The translations under genes and the position numbers were made by a program. From assembly GCA_032191485.1 (NCBI GenBank), contig JAVDOI010000007.1:2398463-2462462 (forward strand): DNA of 64,000 bases. The letters are read 5' to 3'. Source of the stretch: Leptoclinus maculatus. Taxonomy: Eukaryota > Chordata > Actinopteri > Perciformes > Stichaeidae. Positions within the stretch are counted from its first letter, which is position 1; each line of letters begins with the position of its first letter. Positions 39,258 through 51,129 of this stretch are shown one piece after another. The notes below the pieces were generated by a model, which worked only from the letters and a program-made list of their open reading frames with translations, searched no databases and was not told where the DNA came from.

Positions 39258-39850
39258 CGGGAGCGGCTACTCAGTATTCCTTTGCGAGAGAACCTGCCCC
39301 CTACACTGCCTCGGATTGGCTACTTGCAGCTAAAAGTGCTAATGTTAGCCTAGCTATGGCGTTAACCAGTGCTTCAAACTAGACGGGCCGCGAAAGAGCG
39401 ACTCAGCCAAAGCAGCTTATGTTTTTTGTTCGAGTAGTCCGAAGAGAGTCTACCCGGACCACAACGGTAGCTTTTTTTTTACAGGTTTCTAATGCTTTTT
39501 CATCGATAAACTTACTTCTGATCATTTTTAAGCAAGAAAGCAATTACGTATATTTCGAATATTGGCAATTTTACAAAAATGTATGGAAAATTTGCCCCAA
39601 TGTTTTCAGGGAGTTTGAAAATTGTAAATTAAATAAAAACTGCCATTGTTCGGACCTGGTAGCCTCCCTTCTGACTACAGGAATAATAACGTGTGCTGCC
39701 GTGGCTGAGTTTCTCCACCTGGGCCTGTCTCATCAAAAGCACAGATTAGCATCAAAGCTAGGCTAACGTTAGCATTTAGCAGCCTGTAGCCAATCAGAGG
39801 CGGACTATGGGGCAGGTATTCCCGCAAGGCATACTGGGTAGGCGCTCGGA
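39258..39850. mobile_element. Foldback element, arms about 118 bp
   Basis: 39258-39376 and 39734-39850 are diverged inverted copies (shared words on the left arm strand: CTACYCAGTATKCCTTKCG, AACCTGCCCC, GATTGGCTAC, AACGTTAGCCTAGC-like). The spacer is about 357 bp and has no recognised content. Confidence 0.65.
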
Positions 39851-42628
39851 TCGAGTAGCTGGGACGGATCGGGCACAGAAAGCACTGTTAGCATTGTCAG
39901 CCATGAGCCGTCAACATGTTGAGAGGCAATCGAAAAGCTCCCAATCTCGGATCTTGCACTTTTAAGTGAGACAACATATCAGTAGCCCAAAATGAGCAAC
40001 CACTGTTGCTTGTCACGTCTCCTTGTTTGTGTTTGTTACTAAGATGTTCCAGTCAATGTGTGAGCATCAACGTTTGGTTGTGTACCAGGGTAACTGGTAT
40101 TTTTCCATGGTTTTGTGTCTAAGTGACTAATGTGGACAACATTTTTTTTTAAATGATCAAATATTGAGGGGAACAAAAACAAGCACTTTTAGTGGACGAG
40201 GAGTTTCCCTTAGTTAATACATTGCAAACCGTTTGTGGCTGCCGGCTGCAGCGTTCTATGGGTCAAGGTTGAAAAATACAGAAGTTCCCCTTTAATGGCA
40301 GAAGAGGCTCGAAAGATCTCAAAGAATAGTTGCCTGTTTATTTATTGGTTATGATGCTTTTGTAAGTAATTGACATTGGATGAGTTGACCCTTGAAGACC
40401 TATGAAGTGAGAAAGATGCAGTAAGTGACTGGGTTCGATTTGGATAAAACCTGAATACAAGCTCTTTGAGTTAATCTTTGGTGTCATTTTATTTATTATT
40501 TATGAGACAGTTTTAAGCCTATAGCTATCCCCAAAACCTCACAGATGACTGGATAGTTGCATTACTGTTTTCTAATGAGCTGTCATGTTTGAGAATGTTA
40601 GAATTCTAATAAAATGCATTTTGAAACAATTATTTCTAGGCATCGTAACAATTTAAATCAAATAAATGCTAATTTTCCAATCGTCCCGTTTATGCTCTGA
40701 GGAAAGCCGTGTAAAGCATCCATATTTTAGGAGATGACTGCTGTTCCCATTGGGTAGTGGGCCAACAAAGACATAAAGCAGTAAACCCGGGGCATGTATA
40801 GAGGTAATAAAAAGAAGAGATTAAAGGAGAAATAAGATGAAAAGAGAAGATGAAAGAAACAACGAGAAGACTCTGCTGTAGGTCTCCAAAGGTACATGGA
40901 GGATTTGGTGGGATTTACACCAGGAACATATACATTCAACTCCTGTTTCCTCCTCTGCTATACTTTTACGTAGCTTCTCCTGTGATCCTCTCCTTCTTTC
41001 CTGCTCCTCTTTACTGTCCTCTCTTCATTATTCTTCTTCTTCTTCCTCTTTCCAACAACAGGATTTTACAGCAGCAGATATGTGATATTAACATGATTTT
41101 AAAAGCTCAACTACTAATAAATCTATCTGCCAATTGTGAAATCTTTTCAGGAAACAATTTGAGAATGAATCTGTATAAGGCCATGAATATAACATGTGCA
41201 CGGTTAATGTCCCTGATTAATAGGTCAAAAGCTGTTATAACTGTTGTTCTTAAATCTGACTGTGTGTACTTCATTAAGTCGATTAAAAAATATGTGACCG
41301 GGATCCCACAGTAATAACCCTAGTATTATTGATATACATGAAGACTCCTTCATCCTGTCTCCACCAGTTTAATTGTAATAATGCTTTTGAATCTGTTGTT
41401 TCTGCCTTGTGACACCAAAGAACATAAATATACCCATCAGAAGCATTCAATTCTGCATAATGCCAAAATGATTGGGCCATCCGTATGAACAGGAATCATT
41501 TCGTTTGGGCTGCACCAAATGAACCCAACTGCTATTGTGAAAGCACCCTGCAGCCCATAAACATCCACATTATTATACATAACACCAGTAAACAGCTTCA
41601 AGACTGTTCTGTAATCTTGTTTTCTTTTCTACCTCCTAGTTGCATTCTGTTGGAGAACAGAGAACCATCACTGAACTATACTGCAGTGCAGTACATTTGA
41701 TTAAGTTCGCTGTCAGAAATGACTTCTGAATGTATGAAACAGCAGCTTAAACTAAATCACAACGAGTGAGGCCACAGTAAATGTTGTGCTACAGATGCAC
41801 AAGTGATATTACTGAGGACTAAAAGGAAATCCACATCGACAGCATTTTGGGGGGAGTCATCTGTGTCATACAGCAGATATGCTTCTATGTCTACAAATCC
41901 ACATCAACCAGAAAATATACCCTGCTTTTTTAATCTATATATATATTGTCTCTTTGCCCACCACGCGAGGTGTTATACCTGTCAATCAAAACACCTGTTT
42001 ACTCCCTTTTTAGTAGCTTACTTTAAAACTATACGGTCCGTTGGTTTAGATATCGTACAGCTGGTAACAAAATGATCTTTTTCATAGCGCTGACTGTGCA
42101 CGGTATACATTTTAGGATGGTGATGTGAGTCTTTTACCCCTTGAGCAACACTTTGGTCCATGACATGGCATCTTAAAAAAACTAATTTAGGGTACTCTGA
42201 GCTTCCCTCTTGTGTATGCTATACAGAAGCCCCATTTACAATCGTCATCTCAAGTATCATATTGGAAAACTGGGATATATTTACGTTTAGCCACATTTTC
42301 TCTCTTGTCTGAGCCACATGAACAATCTGATTGCATAATCTCGCCCGTGCTAGATGCAAATCAAGCTATGCCCTTCTCCTGTCTAGAGGGCTTTAGAATT
42401 CGCCTGAAGCTGTTTGGTGACTGCCAAAAACACCAGAGGAAGAACTAGTTAGCTAGTTTAGCCTAACCTGTTTAAGTTAGCTTAACTGTTAGCTGGAGGT
42501 AACTCATCATTTTCTTATTCGCTTTAAGTTGTTGTTGCTTTTTATTGTGGCATCATGTTAGCTAAAATATTGGTGAAATTCTACTGCAAACAAACATGCA
42601 TGTAAACATAACAGGCAATGAATAAATT
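39851..42628. other. Intron 3 sequence, nothing recognised
   Basis: The 154-residue plus-strand frame at 40850-41314 has no recognisable domain and is judged chance. Confidence 0.4.
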
Positions 42629-44192
42629 CATGTCCCTATATCAGGGGTCACTAATTGGCGGATCCGGACCCAGACGCCGTTGTATCCGGACCCAGGACCT
42701 AAAACCGATAGATAATTGAGAATTATTAAATTTTGACGGAGCGCTTCTATTTTAACAGCTTTTCCAGCATTTACGGCACTTGTTCAGCGGTACAGGAAAC
42801 AGCTCAGCCAATCAAATATGGGTATTCTGACAAGTTTCTTGACTCGGGGTGAGATGTACACACACCGTGACACACGGGGGAGAGACGAGGAAATATATAG
42901 CAGAGCAGGTAACTTATTACGCGAGTCAGTAAAGTCATTTCACAACACAATCTACTAAAAGAGACAAGTGTTCAGAGAGACCAGAGTCTTAAACTAAGAA
43001 TGGACAGACTCGTATAGGTGAATTCTTCCAACGGGCAGTATAAAAACTGTCTCATTTGTAACAAACGTATCCACTCACATCTGAAACGAAGTCACAGAAA
43101 ATAAACCTCAGAGCCCAATATGATCAGAATCCTAACACATGAATTCACTGTTCAACAATGATGTAAACAGAGAGAATAGAGCTGAAACAAGTGGTTTAAT
43201 AACCACAGATAAAGTCCATGCTTACTAATTTCTCAAATGAGAAAAATATAATATCATGGCTTTTTTGATTGACATCACTTCACACCTGAATGAACTGAAT
43301 TTAAAGCTGCAGGACAAATCAGTGAAATCATTTTTTTCTAAAATGAATTACTTTATTTTAAGATGCACATTTTTCAAAAGCTTTCTGTTATGTAATTTAT
43401 TCTTTAATCCAGACCTCATTTTACTTGAAATGACAAGAACATTTATTTATGTATTTCTATGTATTATTTATAATCCATCCAGTTACATTTGAAAACCAAC
43501 AATAATAATTGTTAAAATATAATTGATGTACTTTCTTTATTCACATTGACAGTTGTTGACTACACAGACGTTATTACTACTAGGCTTCTTGAATATATAT
43601 ATATATATATGGCACTAAATAGTGCAAGTTAGATATTATTGTAATGTTCCGGACCTTTGCACGAGGAGATTTTCTCAATCTGGACCTTTTGGAAATTTAA
43701 TTGAATACCCCTGCCCTATATCGTACGATAAATCAATGACGTAAAAATGATTACGGTCATGTCCATATATGGTACAATAAGTCGATAACATAAAAATGAG
43801 TTACGTCATGTCACTACATCGTACGATAAGTCGATGATCGAGGTCATGTCTATGTACGGTACGATAACTCAATGACTTATAAAAGGAGTGAAGTCATGTC
43901 CAGATATCGTACGATATGTTGATGTAAAAATGACTGAGGTTGTGTCCATAAAGCGTACGATAAGTCGATGACGTAATAAGGATCAAGCTCATGTCCCTAT
44001 ATCGTTGAATAAGTGGATAGCGTGAAAATGATCGCGGTCATGTCCGTATATATCGTAGGATAAATCAATGATGTAAAAATGATTGAGGTCATGTCCATAT
44101 ATCGTACGATAAGTCGATGACGTAAAAATGAGTTACGCCATGTCACTACATCGTACGATAAGTCGATGACGTAAAAAGGATCAAGGTCATGT
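42629..44192. repeat. 49-bp minisatellite, about ten units, split by a hAT
   Basis: Units of about 38-51 bp begin CATGTCC and usually contain ATCGTACGAT (a perfect 10-bp palindrome), AAGTCGATGACGTAAAAATG and a GAGGT end. The first unit is cut after CCCTATAT by the hAT at 42642-43713 and resumes at 43714. Units 1-3 resemble units 8-10 more than their neighbours, which suggests a higher-order duplication. Confidence 0.9.
42642..43713 (+). mobile_element. hAT (Charlie-like) deletion derivative, 1072 bp, 8-bp target duplication
   Basis: Ends in CAGGGG...CCCCTG with CCCTATAT on both sides (42634-42641 and 43714-43721). The interior keeps a transposase scrap at 43256-43310 (FLIDITSHLNELNLKLQ, a motif of hAT transposases of the GTF2IRD2/ZBED-like kind) and a possible finger remnant near 43050. 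The remainder of the 78-residue frame is not transposase-like. A (TA)n run lies at 43595-43611. Confidence 0.85.
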
Positions 44193-45409
44193 AGTTCGAG
44201 GCCTACGGGGGCCCTTTTCCACACTGCTTCCTCACCCACATAATTCATTCAGTGGTTTCACTGATCAGGGATCAGATAAACACTTCAACAGCTCGTTCCG
44301 TGTTGCAATCGCTGATGCGGCTGTGGTTTTAATGTGACAGGGAGAGAGAGATGGCCAATTTCAGTGTCACTAAAGCTGTTGTCATCACAAGGGACAGACC
44401 CTGTAAACGGTTACTTCCACACGTCATACTGATGTAGATACATTGAAGGAACAGTAAAGGTTACATATGCGTCTACCTCCTGAGGGGGTTTACATCGGCC
44501 TTTTTTAATATCAGTCACTTCACGTGTCTTGTAGAGATTGGATTAATGGTTAAGGCTGCGTGATCAAAAATGCTGTTTAACCCTATACAAACAGACAAAA
44601 ACACATTTATTAAATCTTGCTCCCTAGGATATGTAAACCAACCCACCTACAGCTTCAGTGCTATGTACAGACAAAAGTGGATGATTTAAAAGTCACACCA
44701 ATATTCTAAACACAAACTAGGGCACTAAACCTAGCGTTATCTGTCAGAATGCTGTCACCGAAACACTGGAAACCTGGCATATTTATAAAAGGCAGGATGT
44801 GATGAATGGGCCAGCAGCAGACACTCCGCAGGCCAAGCCCTCGACTCCAGCCAGTCAGAGAGAGGTTGAGGACAAAGATCCTCACAGGACAGAACACACA
44901 CTCTTACTCTTAAAAAAAAGTTAGAGCAATACACACCCGACCACCCATGTGTGCACAGACACGTTTCAATGCCAGAGGTCAATTGTACGCACAATACAAC
45001 AGGGATGTACTGTCGGTGAACCGCGAGGTTGTCAGTCTCTGAAAACCTCAGATTTTCACATGGACATCCTTTTCCTTCTCCCATTCATCTTCTTACACTC
45101 TGGACACTGTCAAGCTTGAGCTTGAGTCAAACGGCAAACCTCATGCAAACTGACATGTGTTTGGAAACAGAAAAGAGAGCTGAGTAAACCCTTTGACTTC
45201 TGTTCGATGGGACTTCATGGTACAGTAGAAGACAAGCAGCACAAATGACAATTTGCAACCAGTGTCACTGAGAAAGACGCCACATTTAATTCATATATAT
45301 CTGACATTATTATTATATATGGTATTATAATGCCAGGTGAAGTTTGGCATTGTTATATTATACCCAGGGTGTACTTAGGGGGCTTTTAATGTCTGTAAAA
45401 CATCAGCAA
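44193..45409. other. Intron 3 sequence, nothing recognised
   Basis: No domain-bearing ORF. The 109-residue minus frame at 44755-45084 has no recognisable domain. Confidence 0.4.
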
Positions 45410-45469
45410 ACACAAATCCCTGTACTTCTACCTTTGTGAGGACCCTCAATGACAATGCACTCCCTAGGC
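45410..45469 (+). repeat. Left half of a split GTGAGGACC-type repeat
   Basis: TTTGTGAGGACCCTCAATGA and ACAATGCACTCCCTAGGC match the front part of a fish repeat whose rear part reappears at 51348. The last 8 bases (CCCTAGGC) are the target duplication of the hAT that split it. Confidence 0.7.
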
Positions 45470-46001
45470 CAGGGGGGGGGGGGCAATTCTTTTTCCCAAG
45501 GGGCCACATGAGAAACAGGGACGTTGTGGAGGGCCGGACCAATAGACTGAACTCAATCCTGCTCAATATTATTCCACCTCTTTATAAAAAACAGTAAATT
45601 GTATAGTTTTGATGAGCTGTGAGTGGTAAGAGTAAATGTTATGATCAGTGGTGGAATATAACTAGTATATTTGCTTAAGTACTGTACTTATGTACAAATT
45701 CAAGGTACTTTACTTGAGTATTTCTATTTTATTCAACTTTGTACTTCCACTCCACTACATCTCAGAGGGAAATATTGTACTTTTAACTCCACTACATTTG
45801 TCTGGCAGCTTTAGTTACTTTGCACATTATAACTTTTCAAACCCTTCCTAACTACCCAAACTGAATATACTGAATATAAAGGAGTTAACATGTTAACCAC
45901 CTTAAACCAGTTAACCACCTTAAACATCTGCAGCAGGAATAATGATCCAAACAAATATACATTTGTAATATCCATATATAATATCAAGATAATTGATCAA
46001 G

Positions 46002-47792
46002 ATGGCGCCGCGAATGGCTGCCTCGGTACTGCGCTCTCTCGTACTTTTTCTGTTTTTGTTTGTTTGTCTTGTTTCCAGCTCTCCCTCTCTGATCACATTC
46101 AGTAGAGAGGAACTCTTAAACATCCGTCTATCCACTGTCCAAACCTTTTCACCGCATTTCATCGAACCAGAACGTTTTTCGGAGATTTTAGTTGGGGGAG
46201 CAGCGGCTCTACTCGGAATTTATCGGAGACGCCGACGAGGGAAGCGAGCAGGAGCGCTCGTTAACCTGCGTCGACGGGGACTCAGAACTGCGCTCCCGTC
46301 AATTCACCTGGCGAACGTCCGCTCTCTGTCTAACAAGATGGATGAGCTGCAGCTGCTCAACAAACTAAACAAGGACTTTAGCAGATCCGCCGCCCTGTGC
46401 TTCACTGAAACCTGGCTCGGTGAGCACATCCCGGACAGCGCACTCCATCTGCCGGGCTTCCAACTCCTCCGAGCGGACCGCGTAACGGCTCTGTCGGGGA
46501 AAACGAGGGGAGGTGGAATCTGCTTCTACATTAACGAAGGTTGGTGTACAGATGTCACAGTGTCAAAGGAATCATGCAGCCCTCACTTAGAAACACTTTT
46601 CATAGACTGCAAACCTTTTTATTCACCGCGGGAGTTTTCCTCATTCATTCTGGTCGGTGTCTACATCCCACCTCAGGCCTGTGTGAGCGAGGCGCTCCAA
46701 CACCTGGCTGAGCAGATCAACAACATGGAGCACAAACATCCAGACTCCCTGCTCATTGTTCTTGGGGACTTCAACAGAGCAAACCTCAGCAAAGAACTGC
46801 CTAAATACAGACAACATATTAAGTGTAGCACCAGGGACAAAAACATACTGGACCACTGCTACACTGTAATAACGGACGCATATCACTCAGTACCCCGTGC
46901 AGCTTTGGGACTATCTGATCACTGTCTGGTTCATCTTCTCCCGACCTACAGGCAGAAACTAAAATCTGCAACGCCTGTGGTGAAGACTGTGAAGAGATGG
47001 ACCAACGAGGCAAAGCTGGAGCTACAGTCCTGCTTTGTCTGCACTGATTGGAGTGTTTTTGAGGCTGCTGCTACAGACCTGGATGGGCTCACTGACACTG
47101 TGACATCATACATCAGTTTTTGTGAGGACATGTGTGTGCCGAAAAAAACCTTCTGCACATTCAACAACAATAAACCCTGGTTCACTGCAACACTCAGGCA
47201 GCTTCGTCGGGCCAAGGAGGAGGCCTACAGAAGTGGGGACAGGATCCTGTACAACCAGGCCAGGAACACATTGACGAGGGAGATCAGGGTAGCAAAGAGG
47301 AGCTACACTGAAAAGCTGGAGAAAAAGTTTTCAGCCAACGACCCCTCGTCAGTTTGGAGAGGCCTGGAAGTACTCACCAACTACAGGAGACCATCCCCCC
47401 CCACTGAGGACAATCACCGACTGGCTGACGACCTGAACGCTTTCTACTGCAGGTTTGATAAGCCTACTCTCACACCCCCCACCTGCCCCATCATCATCAA
47501 ACAACCATCTGCACCCCCTGCCTCCTCCTCACCTCTCCCAACCGACCCCCCACCGGCACTGAGGATCTGCGAAGAGGATGTGAGTCGGCTCTTCCACAGA
47601 CAGAAGATCAGGAAGGCACCAGGCCCAGACGGTGTGTCACCCTCGTGCCTGAAAGTCTGTGCTGACCAGCTGGCCCCCATCTTCACGCAGATCTTCAACC
47701 GATCACTGGAGCTGTGTGAAGTCCCCCTCATGCTTCAAACGCTCCACGATCATCCCGGTTCCCAAGAAATCCTCCATCACAGGATTAAATGA
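46002..47792 (+). pseudogene. LINE ORF: AP endonuclease and start of RT
   Basis: From the ATG at 46002 (inside AAGATGGCGCC) the product has a hydrophobic N-terminus (SVLRSLVLFLFLFVCLVSS, about residues 8-26) that resembles a signal peptide, then a basic stretch (RRRRRGKR, 75-82) and a complete APE-type endonuclease: N105 (ANVRSL), E136 (FTETWL), D256 and N258 (LGDFN), and S305-D306-H307 (LSDH). A linker with NKPWFTATLRQLRRAKEEA leads to the RT start (APGPDGVSPSCLK). After CEVP the frame is lost at a run of five Cs (47723-47727); a 1-base insertion is the simplest reading. The endonuclease would nick target DNA for target-primed reverse transcription. A TTG a few codons upstream is also open, but the ATG is the more plausible start. 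Confidence 0.8.
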
Positions 47793-48945
47793 CTACAGGC
47801 CCGTCGCCCTGACGTCTGTGGTCATGAAAACCTTTGAAAGACTGATGTTGACCCATCTGAAGGTCATCACAGGGCCCCTGCTGGACCCCCTGCAGTTTGC
47901 CTACCGTGCAAACAGGTCGGTGGATGATGCAGTCAACATGGGACTGCACTACATGCTGCAACACCTTGACTCCCCAGGGACATATGCAAGGGTTCTGTTT
48001 GTGGACTTCAGCTCTGCGTTCAACACCATCATCCTGGAAATACTCAAACCCAAACTCTCCCAGCTCACTGTGCCAGCCTCCACCTGTCAGTGGATCACAA
48101 ACTTCCTGACAGACAGGACGCAGCAGGTGAGGCTGGGAAAAATCACATCCAGCACCCGGACTATCAGCACTGGCGCCCCCCAGGGATGTGTGCTCTCCCC
48201 ACTGCTCTTCTCCCTCTACACCAACGACTGCACCTCAGAGGACCCGTCTGTTAAACTCCTGAAGTTCGCAGACGACACAACGGTCATCGGCCTCATCAGG
48301 GACGGTGATGAGTCTGCGTACAGACGGGAGGTTGAACAGATGGTCCTCTGGTGTGGTCAGAACAACCTGGAGCTGAACAAGCTCAAAACTGTGGAGATGT
48401 CAGTGGACTTCAGGAGGAACCCCCCAACACTACCCCCCCTCACCATACTCAACAACACTGTGTCCGCTGTGGAGACCTTCAAGTTTCTGGGATCCACAAT
48501 CTCCCAGGACCTGAAGTGGGCCCCCAACATCGACACCATCAGAAAAAAGGCCCAGCAGAGGTTGTACTTCCTGCGCCAGCTTAGGAAGTTCAACCTGCCT
48601 CAGGAACTGCTGATCCTGTTTTACTCCACCATCATCCAGTCTGTTCTCTGCTCCTCTATCACTGTGTGGTTTGGATCGGCCACCAAACAGGACAGAAACA
48701 GACTGCAACGGATTATCAGGTCTGCAGAGAGGATCATTGGTTCCAGCCTGCCCTCCATCCTGGACTTGTTCACCTCCAGAGTCAGGAAACGGGCTGGAAA
48801 GATCACTGCAGACCCTTCACACCCTGGACATAAGCTGTTCCAACTCCTCCCCTCTGGTAGGCGCTACAGAGCTCTGTATGCCAAAACCACCAGACACAGG
48901 AACAGCTTCTTTCCACTGGCCGTCACTCTCATGAACAATAAATAA
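47728..48945 (+). pseudogene. LINE ORF continued: reverse transcriptase
   Basis: This is the same protein in the shifted frame, from SCFKRSTIIPVPKK to the stop at 48943-48945. It has LNDYRPVALTSVVMK, LDPLQFAYRANRSVDDA, motif A FVDFSSAFNTI, motif B STGAPQGCVLSPLLFSLYTN, motif C FADD (48270-48281) and the thumb region FKFLGSTISQDLKWAPNI. The C-terminus has a conserved KLFQLLPSGRRYRAL segment. All RT catalytic aspartates are present; only the C-run lesion separates this part from the endonuclease. Because the lesion is in a homopolymer, a sequencing error cannot be excluded. Confidence 0.85.
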
Positions 48946-48976
48946 CATTGCACTACTACCTCTGTTTGCACTATTG

Positions 48977-49048
<72 letters not shown>

Positions 49049-49379
49049 TTTTATTTGGGGATATATTTATACTTGTATTGTATATAGCTGTTTATACCTA
49101 CATCTGTGCTACTTTTTTTTTTGCTGCCCTTTTTTATTCTTATATATTTTTCCTTGTTTATTGTAAAATAGTGTATTGTATGTACATTGAGAGCGGAGTG
49201 GAAACCGGAGACAAATTCCATGTATGCGCACGCATACATGGCCAATAAAGCTGATTCTGATTCTGAATAGTACAACACTGACGGGGATCATGTTTTTGCA
49301 AAATTAGTACTTTTATTACTATAACTATTACTATATAAATTACCTCTTTCTGTTTTTCAGTTCAGTGCGAGAAATCTAG

Positions 49380-51129
49380 TCTTTGTTGGGCTTGAACAAG
49401 TGCACTGAAGTCATGTGTGAGGTATAGATGTGAAGGACAGCTGACAGGTGATCTTCAGTGAGAGAGGATCTGTATCTGGATTTGTTGAACTTCATCACAG
49501 ATGTAGGTCGATCCAAAGAGAACCAACATCTTCTGATCATGCCTCCTCATGTGTGGAAAGTTCTCCTCTTTGAGAGAAGAATACAAATCCAGCAGCGATA
49601 CTGACTAAAGTGCTCTGCAGTACTGCATCAGACTGCAGGTCAATGCCTTGGAGCTGAACATCACTGGGAGCATTATCCACACTACACGTGAAGGGAGAAG
49701 AAATCATGTTTCACTCTCAACTGTTTTGAAGTCTTGAAATGGCCTTGAAAACTCACCATGCAGTGCCCCTATCATGGATGAGTACTTGTGGAGGTGATCA
49801 ACTGATGGTGTGGCTTCTTTCAGGGTGTGAAGGTGGGTGAGTGTTACCCTCCATCTGGCTTGAAAGAAACTGCAACTTTCTCATGAAAGCCTTCACCAGG
49901 CTGTACATGTCATGTGCAAAGAGGCCCTTGCCTTGCAGTTTGGTATTTAGATCAGTCATTAGTGCAGTCACATCAACAGCAAATGCAAAATCTGTCCTCC
50001 AGTTTACATCAGAAAGCTCTGGGATGTCCTTGCCTTCTCACAAAACTCTTGAATCTCTGCTCTCAGGTCTCGTACTCTTTGAAGCACTTTGCCCGGGCTG
50101 AGTCACCTGACAGCTGTGTGGAAGCCTATGTCACTGTGTTCAGTCTCATGCTCCTCCAACAGTGCAACAAACTGACTGTGATTCAAGGCTCTTGCTCTGA
50201 TGAAGTTAACTATTTTAGTTACAACATCAATAACCTGGTTAAGTTTTAGCAGACTTACACAACACATTCTGATGTATAATACAATGCAAAAATACCAAGT
50301 TCAGTTCTGGGTTGATTTCAGTCACTTTATCTTGCATCCGCTTCAAAAGTCCGTCATTTTTCCCCGTCAGATTTGGACAACCATCGGTTGTGACACACGC
50401 CAGTTTGTCCCATTTCAGTCCCAGCTTGTCGAAGCATGCATTTACCTCCGTGAACAAATCACTCCCCGTCGTCGTTCCTTTCATTGACTGCATTGCTGCC
50501 AGCTCCTCTGTAATCACGAAGTCTTTCGTTATCCCACGTACAAAGATGAGTAACTGGGCTGTGTCGCGGACATCGCGGCTCTCGTCCAGAGCCAAGGAGA
50601 ATAGTTCGAAGTTGTCTGCTTTTTTTTGCAGCTGAAGCTCCAGATGTCCCGCGATGTCCTCGATCCTCCTCGTTGCGGTGCGTCTGGAGAGCGGCACATT
50701 CTCGAATGGGTCTTTATTCTCGGGGCGTAGTAGTACAGCAGAGTCCACCAAACACTCTTTGATAAACTCCCCATCAGAGAATGGCTTACTGTTTTTTGCA
50801 ATGTTGTGTGATATCACAAAGCTGGTGTTGGCTGCTGCATCCCTGGATGTGTGCAGCTTGGTAAAAAGGCCTTGTTGCTTTTGCAGTTTAGCTAGCAACG
50901 CCTCAGATGTCCGTGTCCGCTCTGCATCAGTCAAGTTTTCGTATTTATCCGCGTGTTTCTTCTCGTAATGACGATTCAAATTATAATCCTTCAACACTGA
51001 GACTTGGTCTCCACAAACTAAGCACACGGCTTTACCTTTGACTTCAGTAAAGAAATACTTTAAAGTCCATGTTTTGTTAAAAACTCTACACTCTGTGTCA
51101 ATCTTTCTTTTTTTAACACAGGCTGACAT
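49380..51129 (-). pseudogene. Charlie-like hAT transposase (GTF2IRD2/ZBED-type), broken
   Basis: The N-terminal 296 residues (51129-50239) are open: a zinc finger with C36, C39, H54 and H59 (CLVC...HYEKKH), then the first catalytic acidic region around D182 (LALDESRDV), the second around D249 (TTDGCPNLTGKNDGLL) and HC-IH at 282-286. A stop follows KSAKT. Downstream, in shifting frames, further pieces are visible: IVNFIRARALNHSQF (about 50210-50165), RTDFAFAVDVTALMTDLNTK (about 50000-49945), and a terminal piece with SLTEDHLSAVLHI-like sequence near 49470-49420. An intact enzyme would bind the element's ends and cut and paste it. The upstream boundary is the ATG at 51129. Several stops and shifts make this copy dead. 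Confidence 0.8.

Larger units (their letters stand above)
45990..49266 (+). mobile_element. L2-like LINE, nearly full length, one frameshift
   Basis: 3.28 kb from AAGATGGCGCCGCGAATGG to a CTGATTCTGATTCTG tail. It encodes endonuclease and reverse transcriptase, with a 3' UTR that contains (TA)n at 48978-49042, a perfect 11-bp hairpin at 49218-49241 and AATAAA at 49244-49249. No separate ORF1 is present. Members of the L2/CR1 group usually end in short tandem repeats rather than poly(A), as here. The good preservation suggests a recent insertion relative to the surrounding hATs. Confidence 0.85.
45646..49335 (+). mobile_element. Second hAT (CAGTGGTGGAA type), split by a LINE
   Basis: 45646-45990 begins CAGTGGTGGAATATAACTAG and continues with the AAGTACTGTACTT and TACTTCCACTCCACTACAT words typical of a common, Tol2-like group of fish hAT MITEs. 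After the LINE, 49267-49335 resumes with TTTTTGCAAAATTAGTACTT, which fits the middle of that same element. The 3' terminus is missing, so no target duplication can be shown. The coordinates include the LINE. Confidence 0.65.

Noticed and set aside
40850..41314. 154-residue plus-strand ORF
   Set aside because: Hydrophobic stretches come from CT-rich DNA; no domain and no supporting signals.
42629..44192. CRISPR-like array
   Set aside because: The units are contiguous diverged tandem repeats with no unique spacers, in a vertebrate intron.
45646..45990. Full Tol2 element
   Set aside because: The words are Tol2-like, but the terminus is CAGTGGTGGAA rather than that of Tol2, and no transposase belongs to this layer.
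49380..51129. A domesticated GTF2IRD2- or ZBED-like host gene
   Set aside because: Stops and frame changes after residue 296, and the 8-bp duplication places it in a transposon copy.
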